Shown: positions 35,385 through 46,301, counted from the stretch's first letter. The stretch: DNA of 64,000 bases from Hyunsoonleella aestuarii (GCF_006148925.1 NZ_VAWB01000003.1:310001-374000); one strand, 5' to 3'. Numbers and translations are program-made. The notes: generated by a model from the letters alone, not told the origin.

Positions 35385-38369
35385 TTAGTTTTTCTTCTTT
35401 TTCGCTTCTAATTTATTTACAGTATCATACATAATCGGAGTTGCTATAAACAACGATGAATACGTACCTACAATAACACCTACAATTAATGCGAACATAA
35501 ATCCTCTAATTGAATCACCTCCAAAAATAAATATGGCTAATAAAACTACTAATGTCGTTAACGAGGTATTCAATGTTCTACTTAAAGTACTGCTTAATGA
35601 TGAGTTAACCACAAGGTTAAATTCCCAACTAGTGTGCTCATTAAAGAATTCACGAATTCTATCGAACACAACCACCGTATCATTTAATGAGTAACCAATT
35701 ACTGTAAGTATCGCAGCAATAAAAGCCTGATCTATTTCCATGTTAAAAGGCATAAATCTATAAGTCAACGAGAATATCCCTAATACGATTAATACATCAT
35801 GAAAAACTGCAGCAACAGCACCAAGAGAGAATTGCCATCTCTTAAAACGAATTAAGATATATAAGAATACAACAATTAAAGATCCTAAGATTGCCCAGAA
35901 AGATGCTTGCTTAATATCATCTGCAATAGTTGGACTCACCTTGTAATACTTCATTAATCCAATAGTTTTAGTATCGGCATCACTTATAAAATCATCATAA
36001 GAAACTCCATCTAAATGTGGTACTAAAGCATCGTATAATGACTTCCTAATTTCTTCATCTACTTCAGCTCCAGTTTCATTCACCTTGTACTTCGTAGTTA
36101 TTTTTAGCTGATTGGCATCTCCAAAGGTTTTAGCATCGGCACTTCCAAACGCGTCAGATAACGTTGCAGAAATTTCAGAAGGACTAACATCTTGTGCAAA
36201 ACGTACTTGATAGGTTCTACCTCCGACAAAATCAACACCTTGATCTAATCCATTAGTGAATAAAGAGCCTAATCCAATAGAAATGATAATACCAGAAATA
36301 ATATACGCTACTTTACGCTTTTCCAAGAATTTAATGTTTATGTTTCTAAACAAGTTCTTAGTTATAGCAGTTGAAAAATCTAATTTCCCGCCTTTATTAA
36401 CATACCAGTCTACTAAAAGACGTGTAATGAAAATCGCCGTGAATAAAGAGGTGCCAATACCAATTAATAAGGTTGTTGCAAAACCTTTAATAGGACCTGT
36501 ACCGAATATAAATAGAATTAAGGCTGTTAAACCTGTAGTTATGTTGGCATCCAAAATAGATGATAAGGCATTACTAAATCCATCTCTGACAGATTCTTTT
36601 TGTCCTTTCCCTTTAGTAATCTCTTCGCGAATACGCTCAAAAATAAGTACGTTCGCATCAACCGACATACCAATAGTTAATACAATACCCGCAATACCTG
36701 GTAATGTTAATACAGCTCCTAAGCCAGATAAAATACCGAAGATTAAAAGTATGTTTAATAACATAGCTAGATCGGCAAATATGCCTCCTTTACCATAGTA
36801 GAAAATCATCCAGATTAGTACTAAAGCTAATGCGATTAAGAACGATGTTGTACCACTATCAATAGCTTCTTGACCCAAAGATGGCCCAACAACCTCACTC
36901 TGAATAATATCTGCCGAAGCAGGTAATTTACCAGCTCTTAATACATTCGCTAGATCGATAGCTTCGTTTAAAGTAAAATCTCCTGAAATAGAAGAGCTAC
37001 CTCCAGCAATTGGACCAGTTGTTACACCTGGTGCAGAATAGACAACATCATCTAGAACAATCGCAATTTGACTTCCTTGAGTATAAGCTTTACCTGTCAT
37101 TTCTTCCCAAATCTTCGCTCCTTTTGCGTTCATCTGCATAGATACTTCAGACTTTCCTGTAGGTCCAAATTGGTTTCTAGCATCGGTTACCACGGCACCA
37201 CTTAATTGTGGGGTGTTTTCTCTGTTTCCAACTAAAGCATATAGGTCTACTAGTTCACTATCTTTCTCAGGCTTTCCAAAAACAAACTTAGCATAACGTT
37301 GCTCAACTGGTAATAACGATCTAACTTCTGGTTTATTTAAGTATTCAAGAATTGTTTCTTTGTCTTTTAACTCAAACTTGGCAATAATTGGCCCGCCTTG
37401 GTATCCTGGACCTCTTATTAAATCTAATAATGGGTTAACTGCTGCAACCGCCGTAGAATCTGTTTCTGCTTCTCCTAAAAGATCATCAATAGCTGCATCT
37501 TGAGCATCCTCTTCGTCTTGACTTTCAACCTCAGCAGTTTCTGTTTGTACATCAACTATATCTTTTAAAGTTTCATTTGCTTGCGATAAAAAGCCGAAAA
37601 ATTGCTCGCCTTTATAAGCATCCCAAAACTCTAATTGTGCCGTACTCTGTAATAATCCTGTGGCACGTTCTACATCTTTAACACCCGGTAATTCCACCAA
37701 AATACGCCCTGAAGTTCCTAAACGTTGAATATTTGGAGATGTTACACCAAACTCATCAATACGCTTACGCAACACTTCGAAAGCAGAAACAATGGACTCG
37801 TCAATTTTAGTTTCAATAATACCTTTAACTTCATCATCAGTCATAGTACCATCAATCTCACCATCCAATGCTTTGGTATAAAAAATATCTGGTGATGCCA
37901 GCTTCGTATCTCCTTTAATGGCATCAAACGCCACGAAAAAATCTTCTAAATAAGTGTTCTGACTATTCTTTTGAAGTTCGGAAGCATCATCCAATGCTTT
38001 GTTGAACACAGGGTCTTTACTGTTATTTGCCAAACCTTTTAAGATATCTTTTACAGATACCTGAAGAATAACATTAATACCACCTTTTAAATCTAAACCA
38101 AGATTCATGGCTTTTTGTTTCACTTCATTATAAGTGAATTTAGCAATACCAATATTAAACACCGTATCGGTAGCTTTGGCTTGCAAAAAGTTTGCCTCTT
38201 CTTGACTACGTTTTGCACGATAATCATCTTCGGTTTCAGGAATTGCATTTATGGCAACCTGTTCAGCTTCCGCTTCAATTTGATTGGCTTTGAATGTGAA
38301 TGATAACTGATAAATACTTACCAAACCAAACAAAAGCGCAAATAATTTTACTAATCCTTTATTTTGCAT
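35385..38369 (-). CDS. secDF: Protein translocase subunit SecDF (fused SecD-SecF)
   Basis: A 994-residue protein that uses the proton gradient to aid Sec-dependent export. SecD occupies the N-terminal two thirds (membrane anchor at 6-24, LGLDLKGGINVILQV near 95, the periplasmic P1 segment with RIDEFGVTSPNIQRLG and VELPGVKD). SecF occupies the C-terminal third (DQGVDFVGGRTYQV near 710 and a second six-helix bundle). Twelve helices are expected. Fusion of SecD and SecF is standard in Bacteroidota. A low-complexity acidic insert (about residues 272-305) sits inside SecD. A nested hairpin at 38386-38427 lies in its 5' untranslated region. Confidence 0.96.
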   Translation of the reverse strand: MQNKGLVKLFALLFGLVSIYQLSFTFKANQIEAEAEQVAINAIPETEDDYRAKRSQEEANFLQAKATDTVFNIGIAKFTYNEVKQKAMNLGLDLKGGINVILQVSVKDILKGLANNSKDPVFNKALDDASELQKNSQNTYLEDFFVAFDAIKGDTKLASPDIFYTKALDGEIDGTMTDDEVKGIIETKIDESIVSAFEVLRKRIDEFGVTSPNIQRLGTSGRILVELPGVKDVERATGLLQSTAQLEFWDAYKGEQFFGFLSQANETLKDIVDVQTETAEVESQDEEDAQDAAIDDLLGEAETDSTAVAAVNPLLDLIRGPGYQGGPIIAKFELKDKETILEYLNKPEVRSLLPVEQRYAKFVFGKPEKDSELVDLYALVGNRENTPQLSGAVVTDARNQFGPTGKSEVSMQMNAKGAKIWEEMTGKAYTQGSQIAIVLDDVVYSAPGVTTGPIAGGSSSISGDFTLNEAIDLANVLRAGKLPASADIIQSEVVGPSLGQEAIDSGTTSFLIALALVLIWMIFYYGKGGIFADLAMLLNILLIFGILSGLGAVLTLPGIAGIVLTIGMSVDANVLIFERIREEITKGKGQKESVRDGFSNALSSILDANITTGLTALILFIFGTGPIKGFATTLLIGIGTSLFTAIFITRLLVDWYVNKGGKLDFSTAITKNLFRNINIKFLEKRKVAYIISGIIISIGLGSLFTNGLDQGVDFVGGRTYQVRFAQDVSPSEISATLSDAFGSADAKTFGDANQLKITTKYKVNETGAEVDEEIRKSLYDALVPHLDGVSYDDFISDADTKTIGLMKYYKVSPTIADDIKQASFWAILGSLIVVFLYILIRFKRWQFSLGAVAAVFHDVLIVLGIFSLTYRFMPFNMEIDQAFIAAILTVIGYSLNDTVVVFDRIREFFNEHTSWEFNLVVNSSLSSTLSRTLNTSLTTLVVLLAIFIFGGDSIRGFMFALIVGVIVGTYSSLFIATPIMYDTVNKLEAKKKKN

Positions 38370-38385
38370 TTTTCTGTTTTTTTAA

Positions 38386-38427
38386 GTCAAATTTTTCATC
38401 GAAAGCATGCGCTTTCTGGAATTTGAC
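38386..38427 (-). promoter_or_regulatory. Nested hairpin in the secDF leader
   Basis: GTCAAATT (38386-38393) pairs with AATTTGAC (38420-38427), and inside it GAAAGC (38401-38406) pairs with GCTTTC (38411-38416) around a 4-base loop. The structure ends 16 bases upstream of the secDF start codon and has no T-tract after it. A role in translation control or as a protein binding site is therefore more likely than termination. Confidence 0.5.
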
Positions 38428-38520
38428 AATTTATTAAGTTTAATTGTAATTGATTGAGCTAAGCATAATGATATACATAGCTATTATGAATATAATTGGA
38501 AAATATATTGAAAGTCTTCC

Positions 38521-39141
38521 CTAACAGGCAGGTCCTGCTCTAACTTCGGGAATGTATTGTAGTGTGCTTTTTATTGCAGTTGCAATAGAAGTGTATATTT
38601 TAAGCTTAAGTGAAGCTTTAAGATTTTCTTTTTCTGAATCTGTTTTAGCGGGGGTAGTAAATATTTTTGGCTTCGAAAAACGATCTGCTTTAGAGGTAAA
38701 TTTGGATACTGCAATACCGTTTAAATCGGAATCTACATCAGTACTTTTTTGAATTTCATAAACATCTAAATTATAAGCTACTTCCTCCTTTTCGAAAGGA
38801 AATGACGAAGACTCTTCTTCCTCACCATCGCTAGAAGCAACATTTAATTCAGCTTTTATTCTTTTAGAAAGCAGTCCTTTTATAGTTAGAACTTCGGTGT
38901 CACTATAGTATGAAATTTTAATCTTTCCATCACTGTCTTCATTAACTACCACATTTTGAACACCCACCTCAAGCAATTGCTCTTTTACAATTGCTATAGT
39001 CGTTTTAATATCATCAGAAGTTAATTCAGCCTGAGAAAACTCAAATACAATTTCTTGATTGGGTAAGACAGTTCGCCCCTTATTTATAGTAAACAAAAGG
39101 GTTAACAGAATAATAAAAGCACCAAAGCACCATTTTTTCAT
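38521..39141 (-). CDS. Hypothetical membrane-anchored protein upstream of secDF
   Basis: A 206-residue protein with an N-terminal hydrophobic segment (residues 5-18) that is probably a membrane anchor, and an exported charged domain with a Glu/Ser-rich stretch (residues ~107-120). The segment IKTTIAIVKEQLLEVGVQNVVVNEDSDGKI loosely recalls the repeated alpha-beta element of the SecD periplasmic domain. With secDF next on the same strand, this might be a SecDF accessory. That is a guess; the family is not recognised. Confidence 0.65.
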   Translation of the reverse strand: MKKWCFGAFIILLTLLFTINKGRTVLPNQEIVFEFSQAELTSDDIKTTIAIVKEQLLEVGVQNVVVNEDSDGKIKISYYSDTEVLTIKGLLSKRIKAELNVASSDGEEEESSSFPFEKEEVAYNLDVYEIQKSTDVDSDLNGIAVSKFTSKADRFSKPKIFTTPAKTDSEKENLKASLKLKIYTSIATAIKSTLQYIPEVRAGPAC

Positions 39142-39151
39142 GCGCCAAATA

Positions 39152-39184
39152 TAAAAAAATAAAGACTGTATCGCTACAGTCTTT
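39152..39184 (-). terminator. Terminator of mdh
   Basis: AAAGACTGTA (39161-39170) / TACAGTCTTT (39175-39184), a 10-bp stem with a TCGC loop. On the minus strand it is followed by a T-rich tract (39152-39160), just after the mdh stop. Confidence 0.9.
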
Positions 39185-39214
39185 ACATAAATATCAATTA
39201 TAATCTATTGTCTA

Positions 39215-40141
39215 CTATAATTCTAGTAGACCATTCGTCTTTTTAACACCTTCGGCACTCGATTGCATATGAGCTTTCTCCGCATCACTTAATGGTACAT
39301 CAACGATTTTTTCAATACCGTTTCTACCAAGAATAACAGGAACACCAATACATATATCATCTAGTCCATACTCGCCTTCTAAAAGAGTAGAACATGGGAA
39401 CATTTTCTTTTGATCGCAAGCAATAGCTTGTACCAAACCACTCACAGCAGCTCCTGGCGCGTACCATGCAGAGGTTCCTAATAGTTTAGTTAAAGTTGCA
39501 CCTCCTACTTTAGTATCTTCTTTTACTTGGTTTAATCTGTCTTCACTCAAAAACTCAGAAACTTTTATACTATTTCTTGTCGCTTGAGACGTTAATGGCA
39601 CCATACCTGTATCACTATGTCCACCAATCACCATACCGTCTACATCACTAATAGGGGCACCTAATGCTTCTGCTAATCTGTATTTAAAACGAGCAGAATC
39701 TAAAGCACCGCCCATTCCTATTATTCTGTTTTTTGGAAGGTTAGTTGATTTATGAGCTAAATACGTCATCGTATCCATTGGGTTACTTACCACAATAAGA
39801 ATAGTATTTGGAGAATGCTCGATTAAACTTGATGAAACCGCTTTTACAATACCAGCATTAATACCAATTAACTCCTCACGAGTCATACCTGGTTTACGAG
39901 GAATACCAGAAGTAATTACACAAATATCACTATTTGCAGTTTTACTATAATCGTTTGTAATACCAGTAATTTTAGTATCAAATGCGTTTAAAGATGCACA
40001 TTGCATCAAATCCATAGCTTTACCTTCTGCATAGCCTTCCTTTATATCTAATAAAACGACTTCTGAAGCAAAATTTTTAATTGCAATATACTCTGCGCAA
40101 CTTGCTCCTACGGCTCCTGCTCCAACTACTGTAACTTTCAT
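39215..40141 (-). CDS. mdh: Malate dehydrogenase
   Basis: NAD-dependent interconversion of malate and oxaloacetate in the TCA cycle. The 308-residue protein has the Rossmann motif VVGAGAVGASCAEYIA at the N-terminus and the substrate-binding arginine segment SGIPRKPGMTREEL (about 80-93). NPMDTMTY follows near 120 and the catalytic His in IGGHSDTGMVP (near 175). The length and motifs fit the LDH-like MDH of Bacteroidota. It stands alone between two terminators. Confidence 0.96.
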   Translation of the reverse strand: MKVTVVGAGAVGASCAEYIAIKNFASEVVLLDIKEGYAEGKAMDLMQCASLNAFDTKITGITNDYSKTANSDICVITSGIPRKPGMTREELIGINAGIVKAVSSSLIEHSPNTILIVVSNPMDTMTYLAHKSTNLPKNRIIGMGGALDSARFKYRLAEALGAPISDVDGMVIGGHSDTGMVPLTSQATRNSIKVSEFLSEDRLNQVKEDTKVGGATLTKLLGTSAWYAPGAAVSGLVQAIACDQKKMFPCSTLLEGEYGLDDICIGVPVILGRNGIEKIVDVPLSDAEKAHMQSSAEGVKKTNGLLEL

Positions 40142-40283
40142 AAGTTAATTTTTTAATTATTTGAGATGAGTTAAATTTTCTGTCCAAAATTCATCATTTT
40201 TAAACATTTAAAATATGAATTTTGTTTGTTTTAAACATTATGAATTTTGAGTCACAAAAGTATGAATTAAAATGCTCTAAATG

Positions 40284-40314
40284 AAAAAAGCACAAGATTT
40301 TATCTTGTGCTTTT
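40284..40314 (-). terminator. Terminator of the outer-membrane protein gene
   Basis: AAAAGCACAAGAT (40286-40298) / ATCTTGTGCTTTT (40302-40314) forms a 13-bp stem with a 3-base loop. It is followed on the minus strand by T residues, between this gene's stop and mdh. Confidence 0.9.
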
Positions 40315-40335
40315 AAGTTATTTTTTGATTGGTTA

Positions 40336-41334
40336 TTATCTAAAACTAAATGCTATTCCAGCTGAAAAAATATTGTACTCCTGCAATGTATAACTTCCAT
40401 ACATTTTAAAGAATCCTAGACTTAATCTAGCTCCTAATGTAGCTCCAAAGCCACTAGCATCGAAATCTAAATCAATAGGGTCTGTTATAGTATCTACAAC
40501 TGTCCCACCATTATACTCTAGATTATAAGTACCTAACATTTTTAGTGTTGAACTACCTCCAGAGTAACCAAAACCGCCATAAACATTAATTATTGGAAAG
40601 TTTAATGATGCAATTGCTTGAGCTGTAAATGAATTTAAATCGAACTCAGCTCTTTGATTTTGCCCTGTAAACGTATTTTGATCAATTGCATAATCTACAT
40701 TCATTGTCGTATAAGCTGCCAGTAAAGAAACGTGTAAAGGCAACTTCTCTAATGGTCCAAATAGGCTTGTAATTTCTTTTTTAAGACCTATCCCGAACAA
40801 ACTCCCTTTAACATCATCATCACCTACTTTAGGAACTGCTCGTAACATGACATCAAACTTGTAAGGAAGTCCTACGCTAACTTGAATTGCCGGCGTAGGA
40901 ACAGAGCCTAAAGGAAGATCATCTTGAATACCTTCAGGCATCTCGAAGGTCGCAGCAACAGGTTGACCTTGAACAGTTGTGGTAACCACCAAATTAGCAC
41001 CATCACCAGAACCCATAACTGTTGGCGAGGTTACTGCACCAGATGGTAAGTTTATAGATTCCAAACCAGAAAGTGTAAAAATTTCGTCTTTTGAAGGAAC
41101 AAAAGAAGCATTTAGACCAATTGCTATATCGAAGCCTAATTTCTTATGAGCTTTGGCTGTATGATACCATCCACTATTCATCCCGTATATTAATCCCGTC
41201 ATTGCTGGATTAATATATGCTTCTGTTAATTTGTTAGCATCTTCTCTTGCTGCTAATAATATACTTTCTAATTCTTGTGATTTTGAAACTTGAATTCCAA
41301 AAATTAATAACATTAGTAGGGTTAACTTTTTCAT
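40336..41334 (-). CDS. Outer-membrane beta-barrel protein, DUF6588-like
   Basis: A 332-residue protein with a signal peptide (residues 1-19, ending VSKSQ). It has alternating amphipathic strands and a C-terminal aromatic strand (YNIFSAGIAFSFR), typical of an outer-membrane barrel. It resembles the DUF6588 family, in which a helical N-terminus (LTEAYINPAMTGLIYGMNSGWYHTAKAHK) precedes the barrel. Its function is unknown; it could be a transporter or porin-like protein. Confidence 0.8.
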   Translation of the reverse strand: MKKLTLLMLLIFGIQVSKSQELESILLAAREDANKLTEAYINPAMTGLIYGMNSGWYHTAKAHKKLGFDIAIGLNASFVPSKDEIFTLSGLESINLPSGAVTSPTVMGSGDGANLVVTTTVQGQPVAATFEMPEGIQDDLPLGSVPTPAIQVSVGLPYKFDVMLRAVPKVGDDDVKGSLFGIGLKKEITSLFGPLEKLPLHVSLLAAYTTMNVDYAIDQNTFTGQNQRAEFDLNSFTAQAIASLNFPIINVYGGFGYSGGSSTLKMLGTYNLEYNGGTVVDTITDPIDLDFDASGFGATLGARLSLGFFKMYGSYTLQEYNIFSAGIAFSFR

Positions 41335-41448
41335 TTATCTATTTAATTTGGTTAAAACAAAAATAGTAGTTTTTTCACACAAAACAACATTTTATCGTTA
41401 AAATTGAACATTTAATCGTATTTTAATTTATATTAGCTTAAAAAAGAA

Positions 41449-42219
41449 ATGAAAAAGCTTACTCTGTTTTTTGTAATTCTGCTTACTTTCTTCTACAGCT
41501 GCTCGAAGGATGACACTTCAAATTCTGAAAATACAGTAAATGTATTTGACAATAGGCAAGCCACTGGAAGTAGTGCAAACGATATTCTATCAGATGCCAT
41601 TTTTAAAAGCATTATTGTTGAACTTGTTTTTGTAGAAGGTTTAGAACCAACACAAACAGCTATAGATAACTTTGTTTCATTCTTACAGGCAAGAACTTTT
41701 AAGCCTCAAGGTATCACAGTTGAAAAACGCTCTATTTCATCAATGGGAAAGGCTGTTTATTCTATCGAAGAGATTGCAGATGTTGAACGAGAAGAGCGTA
41801 TTAACTATAATACAGACGATGAAATAGCTATATGGGCCTATTTTACAGATGGAAAATCAGAAAATGATACTGACACAGAAGCAGTTTTGGGTACAGCGTA
41901 TTGGAACACCTCATTTGTGATTTATCAAGAAACTGTTGAAAACCTAAGTAATAGTCCACAAGAGCCTAATAGAAGTCTTCTCGAAACAACAGTTATTACC
42001 CATGAGTTTGGTCATATTCTCGGGCTTACAAATTTAGGAACACCTATGCAAACCAATCATGAAGACCCTGAAAATGAAAAACATTGCGATGTTGAAAGTT
42101 GTTTAATGTTTTGGACTTCCGAGACTGGTTCGGCAATAAATAATATGGGCAGTATGAATTCTGCTCCGCAATTGGATAGTCAATGCATCACCGACTTACA
42201 AGCTAATGGTGGCAGGTAA
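41449..42219 (+). CDS. Lipoprotein zinc metalloprotease (HEFGH type)
   Basis: A 256-residue protein with a lipoprotein signal (LTFFYSC, Cys at residue 18). The zinc motif THEFGHILGLTNLG lies near residue 185. It has the HExxHxxG of metzincins, but the third ligand position is Asn instead of His. A later NHEDP or the paired cysteines (KHCDVESCLMFW) may complete the site, as in other Bacteroidota 'membrane metalloproteases'. It is probably surface or periplasm located. It is divergent from the barrel-protein gene. Confidence 0.82.
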   Translation: MKKLTLFFVILLTFFYSCSKDDTSNSENTVNVFDNRQATGSSANDILSDAIFKSIIVELVFVEGLEPTQTAIDNFVSFLQARTFKPQGITVEKRSISSMGKAVYSIEEIADVEREERINYNTDDEIAIWAYFTDGKSENDTDTEAVLGTAYWNTSFVIYQETVENLSNSPQEPNRSLLETTVITHEFGHILGLTNLGTPMQTNHEDPENEKHCDVESCLMFWTSETGSAINNMGSMNSAPQLDSQCITDLQANGGR

Positions 42220-42222
42220 AAT

Positions 42223-42259
42223 AATAAAGCTGCTTAAATTAAATTTAAGCAGCTTTATT
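42223..42259. terminator. Bidirectional terminator between metalloprotease and gyrB
   Basis: An 18-bp near-continuous inverted repeat (42223-42240 with 42242-42259, core AAAGCTGCTTAAATT). T-rich flanks on both strands separate two converging genes. Confidence 0.92.
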
Positions 42260-42276
42260 TTATATTTAACCTTATT

Positions 42277-44697
<2,421 letters not shown>

Positions 44698-45459
44698 ATG
44701 AAAAAACTATTATTATTTGCATTTGTGCTTGTTTTTGCAGGTACTGCGTTTGGCCAGGTTGCCTATTTACAATATCGCAATGTGCCCGCTGAGCACCAAA
44801 CTAAATTCGAAGAAAGAGAAACCAAACATTGGTCGAAAGTTGCAAAAGCTGCTATTGAAAAAGGCCAAATGACTGGATGGACCTTGTGGCGTAAAGTTGG
44901 AGTTACTAAATCTGATGCTCCAAATTATGTATTTGTCAACTCTCATGAAAGTTTAAAACAACTCGATGCCAATATGTGGGGAGGAAATATGGATGCTTTA
45001 GGGGATGTAAAACCAGAGGATGTTGAGACCAATTCTTTTACAACAGTTACATTTGATTATTATATACAAATGGAAGATTTTGTTTCTGGAGATTACAAGT
45101 ATGCAATTGTTAACTATGCAAACCCAACAAATTTGGGAAAGTTTATTCAGGAAAATAAAACACTATGGAAACCTTTCCACGAAAGCAATATTAAAAATGG
45201 AGGTAGCATGACAGCTTGGGGTATGGCTTCAGTTATTTATCCAAGTGGTAATCAAGCTCGTTTTAGCGTAATGACATGGGACGGATTTAATAAACTTTCT
45301 GACGCCTTGAATTACTTAAGTTATCAGGCTCCATCCGAGGATTCTAATTCTGGAGATAATCCTTTTGCCAAAATTATGTCTGAATCTGAAATGGGAGAAA
45401 TTCTTCCCGATGGGTTCAATTATAGTATAATATATGAACGTGTCATGACGATAGAATAA
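44698..45459 (+). CDS. Secreted protein of unknown function
   Basis: A 253-residue protein with a clear signal peptide (residues 1-19, ending TAFGQ). The mature part shows two similar halves rich in Trp and aromatic residues (HWSKVAKAAIEKGQMTGWTLWRKVG and LWKPFHESNIKNGGSMTAWGM). This suggests a duplicated alpha-beta (ferredoxin-like, dimeric alpha/beta barrel) fold. No catalytic motif is evident. It is followed by a hairpin at 45610-45640. Confidence 0.75.
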   Translation: MKKLLLFAFVLVFAGTAFGQVAYLQYRNVPAEHQTKFEERETKHWSKVAKAAIEKGQMTGWTLWRKVGVTKSDAPNYVFVNSHESLKQLDANMWGGNMDALGDVKPEDVETNSFTTVTFDYYIQMEDFVSGDYKYAIVNYANPTNLGKFIQENKTLWKPFHESNIKNGGSMTAWGMASVIYPSGNQARFSVMTWDGFNKLSDALNYLSYQAPSEDSNSGDNPFAKIMSESEMGEILPDGFNYSIIYERVMTIE

Positions 45460-45878
45460 ATAATGATAACAAAAATAGAATTGATATGAGTCATGTGTGT
45501 AATAGTTTATACTCTTTAGAATTTAGGATAGAAAATCAGTAAATTCTAATACGAATAATTAAAATTAATAAACTCTTGAATCCTTAAATTATAATTCACA
45601 AACAAAAAGAAAGGCCAATATGATTAAAATATTGGCCTTTCAAATCAAAACACCATTACCTTGAAAAAAAAACATCATTATTTTAAATGTGTTTTAATTT
45701 AATGGTTTCCAGGTTCTGGGACTGTTTTCTTAGGAATAGTTTTTATTTAAAAAAATTAAAAACTAAACAATTCCCTCATATTCTTAAGCAACTTTTAACT
45801 AAGCGCAAGTTTTTTTAAAAATATTATAATTATGCCAAGTAAGTTTAAACAAATTGTGTGCAGTACATTTTTTCTACA
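45460..45878. other. Intergenic region before the Asn attenuator
   Basis: This 419-base stretch, the first part of the gap between the secreted protein and gatC, holds the hairpin at 45610-45640 and otherwise AT-rich sequence. No frame with recognisable similarity was found. The gat operon promoter, leader peptide and attenuator follow directly. Confidence 0.6.
45610..45640 (+). terminator. Terminator-like hairpin after the secreted protein gene
   Basis: A perfect 12-bp stem AAAGGCCAATAT (45610-45621) / ATATTGGCCTTT (45629-45640) with a 7-base loop. The downstream T-tract is short, but the stem is strong. Confidence 0.65.
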
Positions 45879-45886
45879 TATATTTG
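45879..45886 (+). promoter_or_regulatory. Promoter (-7 element) of the gat operon leader
   Basis: TATATTTG fully matches TAnnTTTG, and a weak -33 candidate ATTG lies at 45853-45856. The expected transcript start is near 45890, about 13 bases before the leader-peptide ATG. Confidence 0.65.
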
Positions 45887-45902
45887 ACCTCAGCAAAATA
45901 TA

Positions 45903-45950
45903 ATGAGAAATAATAACAACAATAATAATTTCAATAATCCTAATACTTAG
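45903..45950 (+). CDS. Asparagine-rich leader peptide of the gatC-gatA-gatB::aspS operon
   Basis: A 15-codon frame reads Met-Arg-(Asn)7-Phe-Asn-Asn-Pro-Asn-Thr-stop: ten of fifteen codons are Asn (AAT and AAC), with seven consecutive from 45909 to 45929. It lies between a promoter (45879-45886) and a terminator (45981-46009). The operon behind it makes the enzymes that would form Asn-tRNA(Asn) from Asp-tRNA(Asn). This is the classic design of a control peptide in transcription attenuation: shortage of Asn-tRNA stalls the ribosome on the Asn run. The start ATG has no strong Shine-Dalgarno, as is usual in Bacteroidota. The assignment rests on sequence logic and has not been tested. Confidence 0.82.
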   Translation: MRNNNNNNNFNNPNT

Positions 45951-46009
45951 GATAGGAAGGTTATTGTTTATAAATATATGAAGCCTTCCTAATACGGAAG
46001 GCTTTTTTT
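45939..46009 (+). promoter_or_regulatory. Transcription attenuator: pause hairpin, antiterminator and terminator
   Basis: Three competing structures can be drawn. A small hairpin CCTAA-TAC-TTAGG (45939-45951) covers the leader stop codon. The terminator is AAGCCTTCC (45981-45989) / GGAAGGCTT (45996-46004) with loop TAATAC and a T run to 46009. The antiterminator is TAGGAAGGTT (45953-45962) with AGCCTTCCTA (45982-45991), ten pairs including one G-U, which excludes the terminator. Segment 45953-45962 begins 3 bases past the stop codon. A ribosome finishing the peptide would mask it and permit termination. One stalled on the Asn codons would leave it free and permit readthrough. Confidence 0.8.
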
Positions 46010-46028
46010 AATCTAAATATTTAGAAAG

Positions 46029-46298
46029 ATGAGTAAAATTATGACAGTCGACATCTTGTCGAGCATTAAAGGAGCAAAGCCATCAGAAGCTGTAAATAAG
46101 TTATTTGAAGTGATTAAAAATGCAAACTCAAATAGCGAGAACTCTTTTAATAACATTCATAATAATAGTTTATCGCTGGAAGATTTAAGAGAAGATGTGG
46201 TTATAGAAAGTTCGGCAAAAGAGAAAGAAATTATTATTGAAAACTTTCCAGAAGAGAAAAACGGTTATCTAGTAGTCTCTAAAGTTATTGAAGCATAG
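46029..46298 (+). CDS. gatC: GatC-like subunit of tRNA-dependent amidotransferase (short)
   Basis: An 89-residue protein. Its C-terminal half LEDLREDVV...IIIENFPEEKNGYLVVSKVIEA matches the GatC tail (LREDxv...naP...yf.vP.vie). The N-terminal half is shortened and does not show the usual helical GatC start. GatC stabilises the GatA-GatB complex. Position directly before gatA (3-base gap) and the Asn attenuator support the call. The divergent sequence may reflect adaptation to the GatB-AspRS fusion partner. Confidence 0.78.
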   Translation: MSKIMTVDILSSIKGAKPSEAVNKLFEVIKNANSNSENSFNNIHNNSLSLEDLREDVVIESSAKEKEIIIENFPEEKNGYLVVSKVIEA

Positions 46299-46301
46299 AT
46301 T

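Noticed and set aside
36256-36798. 180-codon plus-strand frame inside secDF
   Set aside because: It is antisense to a clearly coding, highly conserved gene and has no recognisable family. It is a by-product of codon usage on the other strand.
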